A DNA stretch of 64,000 nt from Argyresthia goedartella (taxonomy: Eukaryota > Arthropoda > Insecta > Lepidoptera > Argyresthiidae). Shown piece by piece: positions 37,120 through 47,200 of this stretch. The notes beneath the pieces are model-generated. The model was not told the DNA's origin and searched no databases. It was given only the letters and a program-made list of their open reading frames with translations. The DNA is taken from assembly GCA_949825045.1 (NCBI GenBank), contig OX463809.1, positions 7,467,501-7,531,500 on the forward strand. The letters are read 5' to 3'. The translations under genes were made by a program, and so were the position numbers. How positions within the stretch are numbered: position 1 is the first letter of the stretch; every line of letters starts with the position of its first letter.

Positions 37120-37416
37120 GGATCCGAAAGCGATAACACCGATATAACGCGAGAACCCATAACTGGTACATACATATGATTTATAGATGAACCATGTGAC
37201 GTACACATAGATGAAATCCAACGGCACCGTGCGCGATCCTTTATAGACAGCATGAGCTACGTGAGAGTTCCATCCATCGTGCTACCAGACCTGAAACGTG
37301 AAGACAACCCCAGCATACCTGCAATCAACCTTAAATACGTCAACCTGGATGAGTTGAATTATTCCCGTATTCTGAAACAGAACGACGCCTTTAGTGACAG
37401 TGTAGTGTAAGTATGT
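37120..37416 (+). pseudogene. Possible envelope-gene remnant of an errantivirus-like element
   Basis: An open stretch with protein-like composition, including EPCDVHIDEIQRHRARSFI and IVLPDLKREDNPSIPAINLK, ends in a stop at 37414-37416 and has one in-frame stop upstream. Its position downstream of gag and integrase relics on the same strand, with two non-LTR insertions between, fits the C-terminal half of a retroviral-type envelope. I recognise no diagnostic motif, so this is a guess from context. Confidence 0.25.
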
Positions 37417-37429
37417 GAATAGAGTAAGC

Positions 37430-38714
37430 CTTGCTACAATTGTTTTTTTATATACTTTTGTTTTAAATTGTTTTGTGTCTAATTGTAATCTACCTTAATT
37501 TTGACCGCCCCGCAGTGGCTGACAACTGAAAGTGGTGCCACTGGCGCCACGTTGGCTGAAGTCGACACAATTTTTTATATTTAAAGAGACCTACCTTTCC
37601 TCGTATCAATTAAGTTGTATTTTGCATAGCATAGAAAACATGTTTGGCGTGTTAGTGACACATTTTATATTTGATGTAGGGTGGTCAAAACGTTAAGAAA
37701 GTCTGGCTTTATAAATGTTGGCCGAATCACGATGGTCATCATCAGAACTGTTCATCAGGTGATGCCTCATGCTATTTTAATAAAATTCAAAACATTTAAC
37801 AGCACAGTGGCGTCACCAGGGGTCACTTTAGGGGTTAAAGAGGGAGGAGTTATATTGTCCTCTAGACCTAAAATGCTGCTTGTCAACCACTTGTCAACGG
37901 TTCGTCAGCAACAATGTTGTAGGTAGAGACCGCTTCCCAGAAGCCAGGGTGTTTCGTCGTAAGGCATTCTCTAGATGTAAGGTACTTGTAGAGACTCCGA
38001 ATCGTACTCACGTTTTAAGTAGGCTACAAGCTCTAGTTGTCAGCTCTCAAAATGGAGCAGTCATTATCGGTAGATCTAATAAACCGATAAAAGCTTGTGT
38101 TTTAAAAAAGCTTATCAAACCCTCCACAATTTGTCTAGATTCAGTCGTGTTTATTTAAATGTATATATATATATCTCAGCTTCTAACTCCTAAGAATATT
38201 ATATCTACGTCTGGTAGATTGGGTAACTTTATAGATACAGGTATATCTTTGAAGACTAACCTAACCTAACCTAACCGTAAGGCCAATATAAATAAACACT
38301 AACAAAAAGATCATAACAATGCAGATACCATTATCGGAAGACGCCACCACCCACATGCAATCAATCAACAAAATCCGCAAGTAATGATTAAATCATTTTT
38401 GGACACTCGTGCGCACAATAGTCGTAGCTTGGAGAGCATTGAACTGGAATGAAAAGAGCTTTTGTGTACTGCGACGTAATAGATGACAGGTCGTGAACAA
38501 AGTTCATCTCGTTGTTCCATCACATACAGCGGGATACCGTTATGTTTTGTACTATAAACTAAACATACACTCCATCACTTTTGAATTATATATTATTCCT
38601 GACAATATGTTGCTGAAGACGATACGCATTCTATTACATTCAAATTTCCACACACATACAACAAGTTCTTTACACCTAAGCTAAGTCGTGATATCGTCTA
38701 GGAAAAATTACGAG
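37430..38714. other. No recognised gene; (CCTAA)4 at 38256-38276
   Basis: Two overlapping frames (37681-37926 and 37880-38158) are longer than average but have no recognisable domain. The run ctaacctaacctaacctaac at 38256-38275 is four units of the insect telomere repeat read from the C-rich strand. Confidence 0.45.
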
Positions 38715-38975
38715 AATGACCACCAACATATTTTTTCCTACCCAAAAATATCAGGGCAAAATACTGCGGTACCGAAGTATTTAAAGGGGGTGAGCGAAGC
38801 CCCCTTTATCCTTCGTGTTAGGGTGAACATGTAAGAACGACGAAAAATACTTAAAACATAAACTTAAGTACACAAAACATAAAAAGAAGTTTGGTGATCA
38901 TTTATCCAAACACAATTTGGTGGTCGTTTACTAATTCTAGCGGTTGTTTCGAATTTATTGGTAGTAAAATAGGTG
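38715..38975 (+). repeat. Repeat D, long copy
   Basis: Shares tttttcctacccaaaa, atcagggcaaaatactgcgg, gtgagcgaagc, aaaacataaacttaagtaca, gtttggtgatcatttatcc and gaatttattggtagtaaa with 11513-11822. It lacks part of the gcttaggtgaaggg segment. Confidence 0.75.
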
Positions 38976-40107
38976 CGTTTTTGGGGATCGTTTAAACATA
39001 AGCCATAAATTATTACTCGAGTCATAGGAACTACGAACTAATGTAACAAAAGTCGACTTGATGGTTATTGAGTACCTACTACCTACTCTACTGATGGATA
39101 AGTATAAAGTTGATCTGATCACATCAAAATTGCATCGGTCTCATAGTTCATAATGGCCCACAGACTAACAGCTCATTATCACGAGTGACAAATCACAAGC
39201 TAGGACAACCCGCCTACAAAAAATGGTACAGTCAAAGGATATCTTAATACCGAACGCTCCAAGAAGACGACGTCGCCTAATCCAACCGAACACGGCAAGA
39301 GATAATGCCAGCGGGCCCAAGACCGATTGTGGTGGCGTCATTTAGTTACGGACTTTTGTTTCCCAGCAGAGATTGAAAAAAGAAGTATAACCATATATAA
39401 CCTAAAATAATTCCTTGTTTAAAAGATCCTTGTAATCATTGTTGGATCACACAAGTCACGCGACATCTCCACAATAATGTTATTGTAAGATGATACGTCG
39501 TGACTTCTCTCTACAATCGGCAGTGACAATCTTGCGTGCGTCTCCAGGAACGCAGAACACTGTCAAGGTCTTACGTGACTGGATCCGAGTTTATGTGTCT
39601 GTGCGTTGACACGACAAAGGACCACCTTGCCCCACATATGTATGTATATCTATCTACTCTTCTTCTGTCGCATTTTATCTGTGCACCTTAATTGCAATAA
39701 CTTCACACCGTCGTAATGTCGTCACGAATCCAGGTGAACTGTTACTAGGCCGAATAAAGTTGATACTTGTCATCGAAAATAAATTATTCATTTTTGTCGT
39801 CCGCTCATATCATTAAATAAACATCGCAGAACGAAGTCATTATTTTTTAATTTACTTAAATTTATATCACTTCCGTGTTTTTTACTGTCAGGGGCCGTTG
39901 ATTAATCTCATGAGGCTCGAAAGTAATCTAAAAAAATCACGAAACATCACAAGGGGGGAGCGGGAGGGGGTGTGTATTGAGATATCACGTGTATTTTATT
40001 TTCGTTACGAACAATAAATATAGAAACCAAAACATTAATAAGACTTGGCTAATAATAATATTAATAAGAATATTTTTTATTGGGGCCAGAAGCAATGTAT
40101 GTTCCTG
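38976..40107. other. No gene seen
   Basis: A stretch near 39190-39390 has protein-like runs on the plus strand that might be the tail of a retrotransposon reading frame, but nothing diagnostic. A poly-G/purine run (aaggggggagcgggaggggg) lies near 39951. Confidence 0.4.
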
Positions 40108-42060
40108 TATGTACAATCGAACCAACTGAATCATGACCCACTTGCCTGATAATTCGTTTGAAACTTTCAAACTTGTAAGATCTATCGCGTATAATGCACT
40201 TACGACGTTTTAGGTACTAATAAAATTACGTCAATACAGGTCGCAGACCTATGCAATTTTAACCTTTGTTATCATTGCCATAAAACCACATTTCACATAT
40301 TTACAGTCAATGTTTGAATCTCGAGCTAGTTCTCGCTTATTTAAACTAAACTTTTTGATGATGGAAAAAATATATTTAAAAAATGGGGTGTTCTACAAGT
40401 GTGTCATATTATGTGAAGTTGTCAGTCAATGTGAAAAAATAGAAACTAAATAGTAAAATGCTTAATAATTTTTAATAATGGCTAATTTAGAAGAACAAAG
40501 AACTCGGATTGTAGTCTTAAGTGAGGTAGGCTATGGCATACGGGAAATATCACGCGAATTGAATATTTCTCGGAATACAGTGAGGACCTGGATCAGACGG
40601 CACGCCGGAGAGGGCATTCTCGAGGACAGACGACGTCATAACCACGGCGTTCGCCGACTCACGAACGAACAAAGAGTGGACATGCAACACCATTACGAAG
40701 AATATTCTTTTACTCCCACCCGATATTTTGCGGCACAACATGACGTCTGTCTACAAACTATTAGAAATTATTTGCACGGCACTGGACTGCATTACAGACA
40801 TTATGCTGAGAAAGTAACCTTAACGGAAAATCATAAAACAGCGAGAAGGAATTTTGCAAACGCTTATTTAGACTATGACTGGACTAACACTATATTTACA
40901 GACGAAAAAACATTTCGATCTTCTCAACACGGTCGCTTAACTTTGTGGCGTTACGATAACACGCGGTACACAGAAGATCACGTCGTGCCTAATCAGTTAT
41001 CCGGTCGAATTTCAGCGAATATGTGGGCGTGGATGGGTATCGGAGGAGTAGGTGAGCTTGTCCATATTTCTTCTCGGCAAAACACAATGAAGTATGTCGA
41101 TCTATTAGAAGAATCTATGTTACCGACAGTGCGAACAGTTTACCCGCGTGAAGATGTGCCAGTATTTTCCTACGTTCATGACAACTGTCGAGTGCATACT
41201 GCCAGGGTAGTCTCAAATTGGTTTGATCTGCATAATGATGAAGTTACTTTGATACCATGGCCGAGTAGATCCCCAGACCTCAACCCAATAGAAAATTTGT
41301 GGGGTTTGATGGTCCAAATGTGGGATAACAGAAACGAGAGAACAAAGGAAGCAATTGAGCAACATTGTAACGAAATTTGGGATTACTTGAGAGACAGCGA
41401 CATTTGCAGTCGTCTAATAGGGTCAATGCGTGACCGATTACAGGCCGTTATCGATAACCATGGTGCACACACTAGGTTTTAGATACTGAATCTTATAATT
41501 TAAATTAGTTCTGTTAAAGATTAAATAAAGTTTTTTTTTTCATTTCATAAATTTTATTACTCTTTTTACTTATATAGCTTGAAAGACCAACAATGGCATG
41601 TTTCTGTCCTTAAAATACTTATAGGAATGACGTGATTGAAACTTGTTAATGAATTAATCTAAAGTTTATGCTGGCACTTAACTTGGCTGTATTTGCCCAA
41701 ACATGAATGCATTATTTTTGATTTTATATTCTAGAGAAATAAATGCGAATAATGGTTGAGCAAATTTAATACGGCCAAGTGAAGTGGCACCATTACGTTC
41801 GTAGAAAATTTCCTATACTTACCTACGTAATACAGATAAAGACAGTAACATCATCTCTTCTTTTTCATATACGAGCTTAGTCGATACTGTCCGATTTATT
41901 TAACAGTGCACTCAGTAAATGTCAGTGTCTAATCAAATGATATAACAAGTTCGTTACCAAGGAAATAAACCTTCAAGCGAATTTCGACCTACTTGCATTT
42001 AAGGGGTTTAGCAAAATAAGCTTATGGTGGGTCATGATTCAGATGGTTCGATTGTACATA
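40108..42060 (+). mobile_element. IS630/Tc1/mariner DD37E transposon, apparently complete
   Basis: Terminal inverted repeats at 40110-40141 and 42027-42058 match at 31 of 32 positions (tip tgtacaatcgaacca). Each is flanked by TA, the target dinucleotide of this superfamily, at 40108-40109 and 42059-42060. The match extends two bases outside the TA, so the exact tip is uncertain. The ~1.95-kb element holds one intact transposase frame at 40478-41482 and ~550 bp of non-coding sequence after it, longer than typical mariners. It sits between the aquaporin and UBR4 genes. Confidence 0.85.
40478..41482 (+). CDS. DD37E transposase, intact 334 residues
   Basis: Cut-and-paste transposase acting in the nucleus on its own terminal repeats. 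The N-terminus carries a helix-turn-helix (GYGIREISRELNISRNTVRT, about residues 18-38). The catalytic triad is seen in IFTDEKTF, YVHDNCRVHTA and [12 protein letters not shown]. Between the second Asp and the Glu I count 37 residues, the DD37E class described from insects. No stop, frameshift or missing catalytic residue is visible, so it may be active or very recent. The start is the first Met after the left inverted repeat, and an aataaa follows the stop at about 41523. The downstream spacer up to the right inverted repeat is non-coding. Confidence 0.92.
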   Translation: MANLEEQRTRIVVLSEVGYGIREISRELNISRNTVRTWIRRHAGEGILEDRRRHNHGVRRLTNEQRVDMQHHYEEYSFTPTRYFAAQHDVCLQTIRNYLHGTGLHYRHYAEKVTLTENHKTARRNFANAYLDYDWTNTIFTDEKTFRSSQHGRLTLWRYDNTRYTEDHVVPNQLSGRISANMWAWMGIGGVGELVHISSRQNTMKYVDLLEESMLPTVRTVYPREDVPVFSYVHDNCRVHTARVVSNWFDLHNDEVTLIPWPSRSPDLNPIENLWGLMVQMWDNRNERTKEAIEQHCNEIWDYLRDSDICSRLIGSMRDRLQAVIDNHGAHTRF

Positions 42061-42179
42061 CATGTCAATATATCAAATATTTATAGGTTAAAAAGTTGTT
42101 AAGAAACATCGCGTGATAAATGAACAGCCCATTTATTGAAACCAGATATATGAGTTGTTTTACTATTTTATCAAGAGAC

Positions 42180-43560
42180 GTATCATCAACCCTCATTACT
42201 GCGTCCAAAAACCGCACGTTAGAGCTTATGATATGTGTGTAGATAAACTAGTGTATGCAACTGTACATAATTAGGCATTGAAACTCTCTAGTGATATTAT
42301 TATCAAAATCGCCTTCGGCTCGTTTCATAGACCCACTCTCGAGTTTTAATGCCCTCCATTACGTATCAGTCATATAAACTACTATTAAAACGCAAAGAAA
42401 CGTTTTTATGACTTGGCAGTATGAATGAAGTACCCAAGTCGAATGACACACGTTGAAAATAAGAAAAAAATGTCCTACAGTTTCGTGGCGTGAATTAACT
42501 ATTTATTTTGTCATCTACAAGTTTGCAACATTTTGCTGGTCGTTACGTGCGGTTCTTGGACGCAGTAAAGAGAGTTTATGATACGTGTGTAGATAAATAG
42601 TAGTTATTTATAGTACGACCAGCATAATGATATAGTACTTGGTAAAAACTCATTTATTATCTGAATATTGATAAATTTCGACATATTATGACATTCAAAT
42701 TTAGAACGCTGACGCCCGCCTGCTTGCGGCCCCTAGTTTGTCTGTGAAATTGGTACTACTGAACAAGCTAAACAAGTGCAGAGCAATGATCAATGCCATA
42801 ATGCCGGTCAAACATGCGGTCCCTGAAAACATAAGAGAGCTTATGATATGTGTGTAGATAAACAAGTGTATGTATCTGTACATAATTAGGCATTAAAACT
42901 CTACTCTCGAGTTTTAATGCCCTCCATTATGTATCAGTCACATAATGGTAGTTTCTGTGACTGCTACATAATGGAGGGCATTAATACTCGAGAGTGGGTT
43001 TATGAAACGAGCCGAAGGCGAGTTTCATAATAATATCACTCGAGTTTTAATATCTAATTATGTACAGTTACATACACTAGTTTATCTACACACATATCAT
43101 AAGCTCTCTTTGATGTGTTCAGGAACCGCATGTTTGACCGGCATTGTGGCATTGATCTTATCTCTGCAGTTGTTTAGCTTGTTCTGTAGTACCAATTTTA
43201 CAGACAAACTAGGGGCGGCACGCAGGCGGGCGTCGGCGTTCGAAATTTGAATGTCATAATATGTAGAAAATTTACACATTATGGTCATAATGTACAAATT
43301 TTCAGATAATAAATGACTTTTTACCAAATAGTTTTACATTATAATGGTCTTAACGTGCGGTTTTTAGACGCAGTAAAGAGGGTTTATGATACTTGTGTAG
43401 ATAAAATACTATTAAAACGCAAAGAAACGTTTTTATGACTTGGCAGTATGAATGAAGTACCCAAGTCGAATGACACATGTTGAAAATTAAAAGAAAATCG
43501 TTCTAAAGTTTCGTGGCGGGAATTAACTATTTATTTTGTCATCTTCAAGTTTGAAAGATT
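42180..43560. repeat. Composite foldback of MITE family G copies
   Basis: A plus-oriented MITE copy (43080-43405) and a minus-oriented copy (about 42540-42875) face each other as ~290-bp inverted arms. In the centre is a second hairpin (about 42905-42990) whose arms contain ctcgag and taatgccctccattatgta. A remnant carrying only the terminal repeats lies at 42185-42260. A ~150-bp direct repeat (42382-42528 and 43409-43556, gcaaagaaacgtttttatga) flanks the structure. Overlapping small frames on both strands (42701-42883 minus, 43002-43250 plus) are the same repeat translated twice, not genes. Confidence 0.8.
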
Positions 43561-43882
43561 TTGTAACATATTTGAGAAGTGAACCGTGAAACTAAATCAA
43601 TGGAATATGGACGACGACGTTTCAATTTCCCGCAATAGAAGTGCAAAGCAGAGTGTATAACTCGGGCTTCAACAAGCCTAGTAACCCCTCCCACTTAACT
43701 GATGAACGTCTCAGGGTAAAATGGCTTCTTTTATGCACTAGTTGTACAATCTAGAAATCCTTAAAATATTATAAGTAAAAGGTTAAATACTTATTGTTTA
43801 TTAACTAAATATACGTGTTACATGCTTATGTATCCCTGTCTCCCTAACTAGTTAAACTGTTTGTAGAGAAACAGACAAGATA
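43561..43882. other. Spacer between convergent genes
   Basis: No coding or repeat signal. It separates the foldback cluster from the inferred UBR4 3' end. Confidence 0.4.
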
Positions 43883-43888
43883 TTTATT
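43883..43888 (-). terminator. Candidate UBR4 polyadenylation signal
   Basis: Reads AATAAA on the minus strand, about 330 nt after the inferred UBR4 stop codon. Another lies near 43798-43803. Support depends on the proposed last exon being correct. Confidence 0.4.
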
Positions 43889-44215
43889 GGTCTTTAATCA
43901 TTCGGCCCTTGACCGTGTTATACCTACATACACTTCTTTTGTAAAGGATTATTTTAAACATTTCAGCGGATGCTTACTGCCAAATCCGTTAACAACAGAT
44001 CTATAAAATTCTACGATATTCGTGAAATATGGTATTTGTAATTAAATAATACGACCAAAATAAAGCGAAAAACTATATTTTAATGAAGCTAAAACAACTA
44101 CAATTCCAAAGGTTAATTCAAACAGATACATTTTTACTGACATTGACATGGTGATATAATAATAAATAAGCGCTATTATATGTGTGTATTTAGCAAGCTT
44201 TGCGAACGTGATGCT

Positions 44216-44238
44216 TCAAGGCTGCTCCTCTATGAGAC
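44216..44238 (-). CDS. poe: UBR4 proposed tiny last exon
   Basis: On the minus strand a pyrimidine tract and acceptor (ttttctcttccgcag) are followed by 23 nt. In the phase left by the previous exon they complete Gly and read LIEEQP then TGA. This gives a C-terminus FLQ-GLIEEQP, similar in length and acidity to known UBR4 ends. Very short exons can match by chance, so confidence is moderate. Confidence 0.5.
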
Positions 44239-47200
44239 CTGCGGAAGAGAAAAGGCTCATCAGCATCATTTCATACACTATAGTCACAGGAACGCGACGC
44301 AATAAAGAAGCTTCAGTTAAGATATTTTAATAATATTTTGGGACCTAAAAACATAAAAACGTGGAAAAGACCCTGGCCCTTTCCCACGTTTTTATTTTAT
44401 TCAGTATTGATTTTCGACAAAAAATATGAATCGAAAGTAACGTCAAACAGCACTTGTTTTAAAACACCCCATCGGAAGGAATGACGTAATAATTGTTATT
44501 AATAAGGGACAGATCTATGTTGCAGCCTCCCTTTCCTTTTCTATGCAAAAAGGGAGAAGGAGATTGACGTATAGCTACTGAAAAAACTATCACGTAACTT
44601 CCGCTCCAGGTATGTTATCGCGCGATTTTTTCAATAAAATAAAGTATTTTAATGTTTTAGTATGCTCTTGGTCTATTCGCCTTGATGTACGTGAAAATGA
44701 AAGCAAAATTTAAATTTATGTCATGTTTCCTATGCTCGGCGATAATTGTTGGCATCTGAAGACTGCCAGCTCGAGTCTGACCTGATAGTGGTCAACAGAG
44801 TGACAGCGGTCAACACAGTGACAGTGTTGTCTTACACAGTGACAGTGGTAAATCGCCTTACAAGAACAAGTCCTGGTCAGGAATATCCTGGAGTAGGGCG
44901 GCTGCGTCAGAATACTTCAGCGAAGATACTTCGCCGATGTGATAGTGGCCTACAGATTGCCAGTCAGAGTGACCTATGACTGAGACCTGGCCCCTGTATC
45001 ATAAAGCTGTCAAGTTGAAAATTTGCTGCCAATTTCCGGATTGTCGTGAAAATTTGACAAGCATAAACTTGTCAACAAGTTTACGCTTGTCAAATTTTCC
45101 TTCACATTGCAGGAACGCGTCCGGCTCCGAAATATCCTGGATTAGGCCTCGTCGTAGTACTCAGCGTCAGAGTGACAGTAGCTAACAGCATGTGCAGCAG
45201 CAGCACAGCAGCAGCAGAGTGACACTGGCCAATATAGTGTAAGTGGTCCCTAACCAATATAGGCCAGCCGCGTCGACGAGGACATTAACCGACGGAGTGA
45301 CAGTAGTATCACCTTGCAGGAACGCGTCCGGGCCCGCAATGTGCTGCAGCAGGGCGGCCGCGTCACAATGATCGACGAGGACATTAACCGACAGAGTGAC
45401 AGTAGTCTCACCTTGCAGGAACGCGTCCGGGCCCGCAATGTGCTGCAGCAGGGCGGCCGCGTCACAATGATCGACGAGGACATTAACCGATAGAGTGACA
45501 GTAGTCTCACCTTGCAGGAACGCGTCCGGGCCCGCAATGTGCTGCAGCAGGGCGGCCGCGACACAATACTCGACGAGGACATTAACCGACAGAGTGACAG
45601 TAGTCTCACCTTGCAGGAACGCGTCCGGGCCCGCAATGTGCTGCAGCAGGGCGGCCGCGACACAATACTCGACGAGGACATTAACCGACAGAGTGACAGT
45701 AGTCTCACCTTGCAGGAACGCGTCCGGGCCCGCAATGTGCTGCAGCAGGGCGGCCGCGACACAATACTCGACGAGGACATTAACCGACAGAGTGACAGTA
45801 GTCTCACCTTGCAGGAACGCGTCCGGGCCCGCAATGTGCTGCAGCAGGGCGGCCGCATCACAATACTCGACGAGGACATTAACAGAAAAACAGTAGTCTC
45901 ACCTTGCAGGAACGCGTCCGGGTCCGCAATGTCCTGTAGCAGGCCAGCCGCGTCACAATATTCGGCGAAGGAAGCGCACGGCAGCAGCTCGTCCGTGATG
46001 GCGGCGACTACTTTCTCCGCAGCCTGCGCGTTCGCCTCGTCGCTGTGGCGGATGTACTCGGCTAGCTTGACAGGCCAAGTCTCCACTGTGGTTGCGGTCA
46101 CGTTCTGTAGGGTGAATGTTAGAGTTGTCTTTTTGTAATTACGGTTAGTTGTTAGGCCGTATGACTGCTTAAAGTCGATTTCGATAGGCCATTTCACAAT
46201 AATGTAAACAAGCCAATTTACACACGATTACGCCGTAACTACTTACATTTGAATATCAATCCTGAGCACATTCACATACCAAGGAATCATTTGTATGAGG
46301 GTGTGTGAATGTATGTTTGTGTGTGTGTGTGTGTATGTGTGGGATCGACAATTTAATTAAGTTTTTTAGTATGATGCTAGAGCTCGTCTAAGCTGAAATT
46401 ACGCGCCCCACTCCTTGGTTTTGTACTACTTATAGAAAAAAAATGATCGAAAATCGACAGCGATCTCTTTGATCAATGCCTTTGACATCAGTGTAGGTAG
46501 AACACTCAAATCTCACTCAATCATAGACAACTGTCAACTGACATTTTTGTTTACATTATTGTGAAATGCTATCGAAACTATCGATGCTATCGACTTTACA
46601 TATATTCAAGGATGTATTCCCAACCAGGGAAAGAGAGTAAACGGACCACCACTTATTCTATCTCTGAATAATAATATTGTCCTATTCTAGTCACATCCTT
46701 GACCGAGAGGCCGGCCCCGTGTAAAAGCTGCTAAATATAAATATTCAAATTGATTATAGGTTCACACCATGCGGTGTGTACCGCAACAGCAAATGGGCTC
46801 TCTCTACACTCACCTTAAACATGATGTTATAAAGCAGATCAATAATCGCCATGAAGACAGCGTACGGCTTGTAGTCGGGCCACGTCTTGGGCGCGCGTTG
46901 GTCGGCCGGCAGCGCGCGCATGGCGGGTCCGCCCGGCGCGGCGCAGCGCACGTGCGCGGTGAGCAGGAGGCGCTTGAGGATGTCGATGCGAACTGCGCGC
47001 CATCTGGAGAAGAAACAGTGTTATGGCCAATTACAAGACTCGAGGACCAGTTAAATTTCATATTGGCGCTGTCAGTTCCCGAACGAGAGACAGAGACGCA
47101 TGACTGAGTGGGGATGTGTGTCCGCCCGTAGGTTGACCGTCCAGATTGTCTGACCAAAAGACTTTGAATATTTGTGTATGGGGCCTAGCATACCTACAAG

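Noticed and set aside
37681..38158. Two overlapping plus-strand frames of 81 and 92 codons
   Set aside because: No recognisable domain, no splice or promoter context, and composition not clearly coding. Left as unannotated.
39190..39390. Possible tail of a retrotransposon reading frame
   Set aside because: Only a vague resemblance to C-terminal ends of non-LTR proteins; no catalytic motif and no boundaries.
42701..43250. Two opposite-strand small proteins sharing SGTACLTGI...NFTDKL
   Set aside because: The same MITE sequence translated on both arms of an inverted repeat; repeated also at 18.6 kb.
45495..46138. Long plus-strand reading frames with 33-residue repeats across the UBR4 array
   Set aside because: They are antisense to a real exon and stay open only because the tandem unit is 99 bp. 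No domain, start context or codon pattern supports a gene.
46754..47157. GC-rich overlapping frames on both strands around the UBR4 exon at 46814-47003
   Set aside because: Shadows of the exon; only the frame matching UBR4 joins in phase with its neighbours.
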